Shown here: one piece after another, positions 6,293-13,203 of the stretch | Position numbering within the stretch: position 1 is the stretch's first letter | How the letters are laid out: every line of letters begins with the position of its first letter | Assembly (NCBI GenBank): GCA_900555785.1 | Contig: USMO01000004.1 | Span: forward strand, 1-23,653 | Length of the DNA stretch: 23,653 nucleotides | From: an uncultured Eubacteriales bacterium | Lineage (GTDB): Bacteria > Bacillota > Clostridia > Oscillospirales > CAG-272 | Direction: 5' to 3' | Translations under genes and position numbers: made by a program | The notes under the pieces: model-generated | What the model saw: the letters and a program-made list of their open reading frames with translations, nothing else | Told to the model about the DNA's origin: nothing | Databases searched by the model: none

Positions 6293-8203
6293 TTGGAACC
6301 ATTATGGATTTGGCTGCAGGAGGATGCGGCAGCGGACAGCTACGGGGAGTTCTATACGTCATTTGATTGGGAGGGGGGCGAGACCGAGCTGCGGATTTCC
6401 GCCGACTCGGACTACACCCTGTTTCTGAACGGTCGGTTTGTGAATTCGGATCAGTACAAGGATTTCCCTTACTGCAAGGTCTATGACCGCCTCGACATCA
6501 CCCCGTATCTGCGCCGGGGAGTCAATCACATGGCGGTTACCGTCTGGCATTACGGCGTCGGAAACTTTTCGTATTACCCTGGACCGGCGTGCCTGTGGTA
6601 TACGGTGTCGGTTGCCGGAAAACCGGTTGCGGTGTCCGGTACGGAAACGCAATCCCGCCTTAGCCTTGCCTATCGCAGCCATGCACAGAAGAACATTACC
6701 TTTCAGCTTGGATTCAGCTTTTTCTATCGGGCAGACCGGGAGGACGGCTGGAAGAATGGCCTGCTGAACGGGTTTTCGGCAAGCCGGGCGCTCGATCTTC
6801 CGGCACCGGAGACGGAGCGGCCGGTGCGGAAGCTGTCTGTCCTGCCCCGCATTCCCAGCCGCCTGGTTCGCCGCGAGGGCAACCGCTGGCTGTTTGACCT
6901 CGGGCATGAGGAGGTCGGATACCTGACACTTTCGGTACGTTCTGCGGTCCCGCAGACGTTGCACATCGCGTGGGGCGAGCATATTGCGGACGGTTGGGTG
7001 CGATCCCGCATTGGCGACCGGGATTTCAGCGCGGGGGTATCCGTCGGTGCCGGGGAGACGGAATATGCCAACCATTTCCGGCGGCTCGGGGCGCGCTATC
7101 TGGAACTGGTTTCGGAATCGGATCTGGAAATCGGATTTTTGTCCGTGCTCCCGTGCCCGTATCCGCTGGAACCGGTTGCGGTTTCCTTCGGCGATGAATT
7201 GACCGACCGGATCTATGCCGTTGCGGTGCGCACGCTGGAGCTTTGTATGCACGATCATTACGAGGACTGCCCGTGGAGAGAGCAGGCGATGTACGCCATG
7301 GACAGCCGGAATCAGATGCTTTGCGGGTATTACGCCTTTCGGGAATTCGCATTCCCGCGTGCCTGCCTGTGGCTGATGGGGCAGGACAGGCGGGGGGACG
7401 GTCTGCTTGCCATCTGCACGCCGGAAAATCTCGGCAACGCGATTCCGTCCTTCTCGCTGCATTATATCCTGGCGCTTTACGAGTATTCCGTGCAGTCCGG
7501 CGACCTGACCCTCGCGCGTGAGGTTCTGCCGCGGGCAGAGGCGATTCTGCAGGCATTCCTTTGCCGTATGGAGAACGGTCTGGTTCCAACCTTTACGGAT
7601 GAAAACTACTGGAACTTCTACGAGTGGCGGGAGGAGCTGGACGGCAAAAAAGCCGCTGCGCATTTTGATGCTGTGCTGAACGGCCTGCTGTCCCTTGCGC
7701 TGGACCGGATGCAGCGGATCTATGACCTTTTGCAGATCCGCAAGGATCTCCGTGCTTGTATTCGGTCGCTCAACCGCCGGATTTTTGAGGTTTTCTATGT
7801 TCCGGAGCAGAATCGGTTCCGCAACCGTTCCGATACCTGCGGCTACAGCGAGCTGGCAAACGCGCTTGCGGTTCTGTGCGGCGCGGCAGAAGGGGAGATT
7901 GCCGAAAGCGTTGCCGCACAGCTGGCGGGGGAAAACGACATGACCCCGGTTTCTCTGAGCATGACCTGCTTTCTGTACGATGCCCTGCTGAAGGTTGACC
8001 GGGACGGCTACCGTGAGGCGGTTCTGGAGGACATCCGCAAAACCTATCAGCCTATGCTGGATGCCGGCGCGACCTCCTTTTGGGAAACCGAGCTGGGAGA
8101 GGCTGATTTTCACGGTGCCGGCAGTCTCTGCCACGGCTGGAGCGCCATGCCTGTTTACTACTACCACACGCTTCTTCAGCCGCAGCTCCCGGTGGCGGAC
8201 TGA
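6293..8203 (+). CDS. GH78-like alpha-L-rhamnosidase family protein
   Basis: The start is placed at TTG 6293, 8 bases after GGAGG (6280-6284); the earlier ATG at 6269 lies at the expected transcription start and has no ribosome site. The result is 636 residues. The N-terminal part (about 1-300) is made of beta-sandwich domains (TELRISADSDYTLFLNGRFV, DITPYLRRGVNHMAV). The C-terminal part is a six-hairpin alpha/alpha barrel with DHYEDCPWREQAMYAMDSR near 321-339, the position of the DCP.R.E catalytic-acid motif in GH78, then WETELGEADFHGAGSLCHGW near 597-616, the usual barrel end. GH78 enzymes remove alpha-L-rhamnose by inversion; related clostridial proteins may act on other deoxy-sugars. No signal peptide is seen, so it is cytoplasmic. 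A terminator follows at once, so it is transcribed alone. Confidence 0.8.
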   Translation: MEPLWIWLQEDAAADSYGEFYTSFDWEGGETELRISADSDYTLFLNGRFVNSDQYKDFPYCKVYDRLDITPYLRRGVNHMAVTVWHYGVGNFSYYPGPACLWYTVSVAGKPVAVSGTETQSRLSLAYRSHAQKNITFQLGFSFFYRADREDGWKNGLLNGFSASRALDLPAPETERPVRKLSVLPRIPSRLVRREGNRWLFDLGHEEVGYLTLSVRSAVPQTLHIAWGEHIADGWVRSRIGDRDFSAGVSVGAGETEYANHFRRLGARYLELVSESDLEIGFLSVLPCPYPLEPVAVSFGDELTDRIYAVAVRTLELCMHDHYEDCPWREQAMYAMDSRNQMLCGYYAFREFAFPRACLWLMGQDRRGDGLLAICTPENLGNAIPSFSLHYILALYEYSVQSGDLTLAREVLPRAEAILQAFLCRMENGLVPTFTDENYWNFYEWREELDGKKAAAHFDAVLNGLLSLALDRMQRIYDLLQIRKDLRACIRSLNRRIFEVFYVPEQNRFRNRSDTCGYSELANALAVLCGAAEGEIAESVAAQLAGENDMTPVSLSMTCFLYDALLKVDRDGYREAVLEDIRKTYQPMLDAGATSFWETELGEADFHGAGSLCHGWSAMPVYYYHTLLQPQLPVAD

Positions 8204-8219
8204 ATTCACCTTCATACCC

Positions 8220-8253
8220 AAAGAGATCCCGCATGATTGCGGGGTCTCTTTTG
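8220..8253 (+). terminator. Intrinsic terminator after the rhamnosidase-like gene
   Basis: A 13-bp stem with one T-G pair (8220-8232 with 8239-8251, AAAGAGATCCCGC on the left) surrounds a 6-base loop and ends in TTTT. It begins 16 bases after the stop codon and separates this gene from the metallophosphatase unit. Confidence 0.9.
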
Positions 8254-8460
8254 TGCCTCTCCGTCAAAATCAACAAAGGAGCAACGGCAATTTTGGAGAA
8301 CATGAAATTCACTTCCTGTGGATTCTGTCAAACCTTACGATTTGTGCGAATTTTCTTTCGGATTTTATATGGTTATTTTCCGTAAAAAGTGTTAAAATTG
8401 GACAAAAGGAAGAACCAAAACCACGTAATCCGGATACGGATTGCTCAATGAAGGAGCATT

Positions 8461-9579
8461 ATGCTGATTACCTGTTATTCAGACATTCACAATATGCTTT
8501 CGATGCTGGACTATCCGACCACGCTGCGAAAAACGGTTGCGATGGGCGTAGATCTGAACCTGCGGCGGTTCGGCAGGGCAGATGTGACGCTGGTTGGCGG
8601 TGACACCGTCAGCGACTATGTTTCCTATCGGGAATCCGGTTGGCTGCCGAAGCGGAATTTCACGGACATCAAGGAAAAGCTGTCGCAGGAGCTGAAGCGG
8701 GGAACCCGGGACGGGCGCGTGATCTATATTGCCGGAAACCACGATTTTGCCTGCGGCGAGGGGGTGAAGGAAGGGTATAACGACGTTCCGTATAATTCCT
8801 CCGATTACTACTTCACGGGACCGATGCGGGAAGATATGGGCACACTGCCGGATGCGGATGTCTGCATGGGATATTCCGAGAAGGTGGGCAAACAGGCAGG
8901 CGCTTATCTGCTGGGGTTCCGGTATGAGGTTGGCGGAATCGATTTTTATGCGCTGAACTTCCACCCGGATGATATTTATTCGCATCAGGCAATGTGGAAA
9001 GACAGCATCCGCCGCTATTCGCCGGACGCGCTCCGCTGGCTGAAGCAGCGGCTGCGGGAAACCGACCCGGACGGGCACAAGCCGACGGTTGTTCTGACAC
9101 ATATGCCGCCGGACAGCGTGGACTGTGAGAACCGTGCTCTGCTGCTGGACGCATACCGGGGACACCGCAATATTTTTCATCTGTTCGGGGATACGCACGG
9201 GATTGTCCGAAACGGATTCACCGCGCAGCAGGTTTTCCGGATGTTTGACAGGGCAGATTCCGCGCCGGATTTCGGCAGCACGCAGAAGACCAGCCGTGAT
9301 TGGACAGATCAGTCGCATCTGTTTACGGCACATCTGATGGGAACGCAACGCTGCGATCTTGCGTATCTGCACGATGTGGTCCCGGGGGACCCCGGCACCG
9401 ATGAAGCGGCTTATCAGTTACACCCGCGCACGGCAACGCCGCGAATTTCTCAAGGGCTGGCGATCGAGACCTTTCCGGACCGCTTTGAATTCCGAATGTG
9501 CAACCACAGCGTGGGGCTGGAGGATGGGCGCTATGCTACGGATGATCCGATTGAGCCGTATATCGCGTACTTTCGCTGA
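8461..9579 (+). CDS. Calcineurin-like metallophosphoesterase
   Basis: ATG 8461 has AAGGAG about 7 bases upstream and gives 372 residues. The metal-binding motifs come in the usual order: D8 and H10 in YSDIHN, GGD at 46-48, GNHD at 92-95, H214 in VLTHMPPDS and GDTH at 243-246 in place of the common GHTH. These bind two metal ions that activate water for phosphoester hydrolysis. No signal peptide is seen, so it is expected in the cytoplasm; the substrate is not predictable. It is the first gene of a likely operon with the two lipoproteins, the large secreted protein and the 59-residue protein. The upstream 207 bases contain only weak promoter-like pairs (for example TTGTGC near 8341 with TATATG). 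Confidence 0.88.
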   Translation: MLITCYSDIHNMLSMLDYPTTLRKTVAMGVDLNLRRFGRADVTLVGGDTVSDYVSYRESGWLPKRNFTDIKEKLSQELKRGTRDGRVIYIAGNHDFACGEGVKEGYNDVPYNSSDYYFTGPMREDMGTLPDADVCMGYSEKVGKQAGAYLLGFRYEVGGIDFYALNFHPDDIYSHQAMWKDSIRRYSPDALRWLKQRLRETDPDGHKPTVVLTHMPPDSVDCENRALLLDAYRGHRNIFHLFGDTHGIVRNGFTAQQVFRMFDRADSAPDFGSTQKTSRDWTDQSHLFTAHLMGTQRCDLAYLHDVVPGDPGTDEAAYQLHPRTATPRISQGLAIETFPDRFEFRMCNHSVGLEDGRYATDDPIEPYIAYFR

Positions 9580-9625
9580 CGGTTCAATCTACGGATAAAA
9601 AATAAAAACAAAGGAGATGTGATTT

Positions 9626-11128
9626 ATGAAACGCTTACTCTGTCTGTTCCTGGTTGTCATGATGGCTTTGACTGTTTTTGCCGGATGCAAAAAAGGAACC
9701 CCCAACAACCCGGGAACTTCCGACACCGATGAAGAAACCCACACCGACACGAACGGTTCCGAAACCGAAGAACCAAAGAAAAGCTGGGACGACCTGCCGA
9801 AGGAAAAATTCAACGGCGAGGAATACAACATTCTCGGCAGAAAGCACACCCCGTGGGGCAGTGACGACCTGTATGCAACGGATGCGAAAACCGAGCTGTC
9901 CGCAGCGGTTTTTGCCCGCAACAGCGCTGTGGAGCTCCGGTACGGAATCACCATCAACGTCAATATGTATGACGGCCCCGTCAACATTGTAACGGCAATG
10001 GACCTGGCAGATACCAGCGACTATGATCTTTACGATGTCACGCTCGGTCAGTGGGGCAGAGATCTGATTACCGGTTGCTTCCAGGACCTGACAAAGACGG
10101 ATGTCCTGGACCTGTCCGACAGTTGGTGGGACCAGCGCTTTATTGAAAGCCTGACCATTTACGACCAGCTTTACGGCGTGCTTTCGGATGCGACCTACGT
10201 TGATAAAATGGCAACGTGGGCAACCATCTTCAACAAGGATATGGTCACGGCGCACGATCTGAACGTGGATATTTACAAGCTGGTTGAAGAAGGCGAATGG
10301 ACGTTTGCAAAGGTGATCGAGCTTGCCAAAATGGTCAACCTGGATGTCAACGAAGACGGGGTGATGGAAATCGGCGGCAAGGACATCTACGGCATCGGCG
10401 GCGAGCTGGCAAATCTGGACTTCCTGATTCAGGCAAGCGGCATGCCGTATGCTTACTATCAGGATGACAAAATCGTCTACAGCCTGGTAGACCGGGTGTC
10501 TGATTTTGACGGCGTGTTCAACGCGGTATACGATCTGGTTGCGGATTCCACCCTGACCTATATGGCAGATGCACACACTGCCGCCTGGGCCGGCGGCCGG
10601 AAGCTCTTTGAACAGCAGCAGATGCTGTTTTACATCTCCGGCGTTCTGAACCTGCCTGTCTATTTCCGCGGCTACGAGCATGACTACGGTGTGGTTCCCA
10701 TGCCGAAATACACCACGGAGCAGACGCGTTACTACAACCCGGTTACCACCTACAACTGCCCGACGCTCTGCGTTCCGAGAAACGCCGAGAATACCCGGAT
10801 GTCGATGGTGATTCTGCAGGCGCTTTCCTGCCGCGGCGAGGAAACGCTGATTCCGGTCTTCTATGACACCGTTCTGAAGAATCAGGCATCCCGCGATCCG
10901 CAGACCTGGGCTATGATGGATAGGATTTTTGAGGATCGCATTTTCGACCTTGCAACCATCCACAACTTCGGCAAGCTGGCTGGAAACGTGACCTCCGAAA
11001 TTCCGAAGCTGGTTCTGGAAAAGAGACCGGGCGATTTCGTGTCCACCGTGAAAGCCAACGAGGGCTTGGCGACGGACGCAATTGATAAGCTGATGAACTT
11101 CTACGACAGCCACTACAAGCCGGAATAA
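9626..11128 (+). CDS. Extracellular solute-binding lipoprotein (ABC importer type)
   Basis: The 500-residue protein starts MKRLLCLFLVVMMALTVFAG followed by Cys21, a lipobox, then a Thr/Glu-rich linker (to about residue 55) and a large binding domain. The domain has features of family 1 sugar-binding proteins: NSAVELRYGITINV near the front, SDYDLYDVTLGQWGRDLITG, and near the end VPMPKY..EQTRYYNP with VLEKRPGDFVSTV. It should be anchored outside the membrane and deliver an oligosaccharide to a permease. No permease or ATPase of an importer is in the window, so it would depend on genes elsewhere. AAAGGAG about 8 bases upstream is the ribosome site. It lies 46 bases after the metallophosphatase and 28 bases before the next lipoprotein. 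Confidence 0.9.
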   Translation: MKRLLCLFLVVMMALTVFAGCKKGTPNNPGTSDTDEETHTDTNGSETEEPKKSWDDLPKEKFNGEEYNILGRKHTPWGSDDLYATDAKTELSAAVFARNSAVELRYGITINVNMYDGPVNIVTAMDLADTSDYDLYDVTLGQWGRDLITGCFQDLTKTDVLDLSDSWWDQRFIESLTIYDQLYGVLSDATYVDKMATWATIFNKDMVTAHDLNVDIYKLVEEGEWTFAKVIELAKMVNLDVNEDGVMEIGGKDIYGIGGELANLDFLIQASGMPYAYYQDDKIVYSLVDRVSDFDGVFNAVYDLVADSTLTYMADAHTAAWAGGRKLFEQQQMLFYISGVLNLPVYFRGYEHDYGVVPMPKYTTEQTRYYNPVTTYNCPTLCVPRNAENTRMSMVILQALSCRGEETLIPVFYDTVLKNQASRDPQTWAMMDRIFEDRIFDLATIHNFGKLAGNVTSEIPKLVLEKRPGDFVSTVKANEGLATDAIDKLMNFYDSHYKPE

Positions 11129-11156
11129 GCGTTTGCAAGAAACCTGTGATTTTCCT

Positions 11157-13130
11157 ATGATGAGAACGATGCAAAGAAACAGAAATAAGATTTGGTTTGT
11201 TCTGCTCCTGCTGGTGGCGCTGCTGCTTGCCGCCTGCAAGGGCGGAAACGATAACGGGAAGGACAGCACCGATGGAAACACCACCCCGTCCGCATCGGAA
11301 TCGGGCACGAAGCACGAGCCCGGCACCGATGAACCGGATCCGGGCGACGGCTCCCTCCTCCTTGTGAAGAACGGAAAGACCAATTTCAGCATTATCACGC
11401 CGCGGAGTGGCAGCCTGGCGGTCCAAAGAGCCGCGAACCGACTTTCGGAGTGGTTTTCCGATGCCGGTGTTGCGATGCCGGTGGCGGGAGACGGCGGAAA
11501 CTTCAACAAGAACGTTCCAACCGACACCTATGAGATTCTGCTGGGGAAAACCAACCGTGCCGAATCCCGCGCGGTGACCGACGGGGAAATTCCGAAGTGT
11601 GGATACCTCTGGCGGGTGTCCGGACGGCGGCTGGTGATTCAGGCGTCGGACGATGCGATGCTGGAGCTGGCTGTCGGCGAGCTGTTTCATACCTGTCAGA
11701 ACGATCTGGCGGGCGGAAATCTGACCCTTTCCGGGGATCTTTCACAAACGGTGGACGTGCCGGACGGACGGCGCGGCTGGCTGCTTTCGGGTATTCCGGA
11801 TTATGCGGGCGGCGAGCTTTCCCTCAATGCGTATGACAGCGGCTACGGGCTGACGGATTACTCCGAGGATGCGGCATACAACTCCCGGATGCAGATTGTC
11901 TATAACACATCCGTTGCCGAATTCGAAGCCTACGGCAGGAAACTGGCGGATGCCGGCTATTCCAAAACCTTTGAAAACACGATCGGCGACAACCGCTATA
12001 CCGCATGGCGGAAGGCAACCACCCGGCTGTATGTCTACTATACCGGCTCCGGCAGTGAGGTCCGCGTGATCTGGGACCGGAACAGCACGGTGGACCCCGA
12101 CCGGTTCTCCTACAGCTATACGCCGAAGGCGGAGGACACCTCGGTTTATTATGCCTATGCGATTTATCACGGACCGACCGGGCTGGACTACAGCAACTGC
12201 GGCCAGCTGGGCGTGATCAAAATGGCAGACAACAGCCTGTTCGTAATCGACGGCGGCATGGCGGCACAGTTTGACACCGCTGCGCAGGAAGGCTTTGTCA
12301 AGTTCGCCCGTGAAGTAACCGGAACGCCGGAGGGCGAGAAGGTCCGCATTGCCTGCTGGTTCTTTACCCACACGCACGGCGACCATTGGGCGGGACTTGC
12401 AAAGGTGATGACTTCTGCCAAATACCGGAATGATTTTTCGCTGGAGCGCGTGGCAGCCAACTACGTGAACGCGCAGCTGGATCAGAATACGGGGATTCAG
12501 TCGCTGTATAGTTCGCTGGTATCAGCCTGGCCGGAATGCCGGATGCTCAAACTGCACACCGGCATGAATCTGCAGCTGGCAGATCTCAACATCGAAGTAC
12601 TTTACACGCATGAGGACAATGTCCGCCGCAACGGCATCAGCCGGATCACCGATCCGAACGACGCAAGCACGGTTCTCAAGCTGACCATGGGCGGCGTTAC
12701 CCAGCTGATTCTGGGCGACCTGAACGAGGTTGGCATGGAAGCCCTGATCGGGCAGATGCCGGCAGACTATCTCAAGGTGGACATCGTGCAGGTGGCGCAC
12801 CACGGCTGGAACTGGGTGGATGCCATCTATGACCTTGCCAAGGCACCGTATGCAATCTTTCCGCAGAGCGAGGGCGGCGCAAACCGGACGCTCGGCGTGG
12901 ATGCAAAGCATACGCTCCTGAAGGTGCAGGAGTATGCGTCTCCCGAAAACTGCTTCTATTCCGACAAAACAAGCAGTCTGGTGGTCAAGGACGGCAAGGT
13001 GACCATCGGGCAGTCCTATCCGCTTTATTACGACAGCCCGGATTATGACTGGGGAAATGTTTATGAAGGTGTGGACCTCGGCACAGTGAAGGATTGGTCC
13101 TTCCGGTACGACGGTAAAAAGAAATCGTGA
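11157..13130 (+). CDS. Secreted lipoprotein with a ComEC-like metallo-beta-lactamase domain
   Basis: Start is ATG 11157, though ATG 11160 and 11169 are equally possible; none has a clear ribosome site and translation may be coupled to the gene 28 bases upstream. In the 657-residue form the signal FVLLLLVALLLAAC ends with Cys27. After a Ser/Thr/Asp-rich linker comes a mixed domain (about 65-200; AVQRAANRLSEWFSDAGVA, DTYEILLGKTNRAES) like the N-terminal accessory domain of some polysaccharide hydrolases. The C-terminal part has a metallo-beta-lactamase fold: THTHGDH at 404-410 (metal ligands), LGDLNE near 520 and VAHHGW near 549, closest to the ComEC/Rec2 type. The combination on one surface lipoprotein is unusual. 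A hydrolase acting on a phosphoester or similar bond is likely; the substrate is unknown. Confidence 0.8.
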   Translation: MMRTMQRNRNKIWFVLLLLVALLLAACKGGNDNGKDSTDGNTTPSASESGTKHEPGTDEPDPGDGSLLLVKNGKTNFSIITPRSGSLAVQRAANRLSEWFSDAGVAMPVAGDGGNFNKNVPTDTYEILLGKTNRAESRAVTDGEIPKCGYLWRVSGRRLVIQASDDAMLELAVGELFHTCQNDLAGGNLTLSGDLSQTVDVPDGRRGWLLSGIPDYAGGELSLNAYDSGYGLTDYSEDAAYNSRMQIVYNTSVAEFEAYGRKLADAGYSKTFENTIGDNRYTAWRKATTRLYVYYTGSGSEVRVIWDRNSTVDPDRFSYSYTPKAEDTSVYYAYAIYHGPTGLDYSNCGQLGVIKMADNSLFVIDGGMAAQFDTAAQEGFVKFAREVTGTPEGEKVRIACWFFTHTHGDHWAGLAKVMTSAKYRNDFSLERVAANYVNAQLDQNTGIQSLYSSLVSAWPECRMLKLHTGMNLQLADLNIEVLYTHEDNVRRNGISRITDPNDASTVLKLTMGGVTQLILGDLNEVGMEALIGQMPADYLKVDIVQVAHHGWNWVDAIYDLAKAPYAIFPQSEGGANRTLGVDAKHTLLKVQEYASPENCFYSDKTSSLVVKDGKVTIGQSYPLYYDSPDYDWGNVYEGVDLGTVKDWSFRYDGKKKS

Positions 13131-13151
13131 CAGACAGGCTCATTCGGTTTG

Positions 13152-13177
13152 ATACCCGATGCTGCGGCATCCGGTAT
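13152..13177 (+). promoter_or_regulatory. Intercistronic hairpin ahead of the large secreted protein gene
   Basis: An 11-bp stem with one mismatch (13152-13162, ATACCCGATGC, with 13167-13177) has a 4-base loop. No T-run follows, so it is not a standard terminator. It may protect or set the level of the downstream message, since the next gene encodes the most abundant-looking product, a large secreted protein with a strong AAAAAGGAG ribosome site. Confidence 0.45.
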
Positions 13178-13203
13178 AAATATTAGAAAAAGGAGATCTC
13201 GCG

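Noticed and set aside
6359..8221. Long minus-strand open frame of 620 codons
   Set aside because: It mirrors the rhamnosidase-like gene; GC-rich codon use leaves the opposite strand open. Its product has no recognisable motif and no ribosome site.
9635..11527. Long minus-strand open frame of 630 codons
   Set aside because: Shadow of the solute-binding protein and the next gene; it crosses both genes and their gap and has no start signals.
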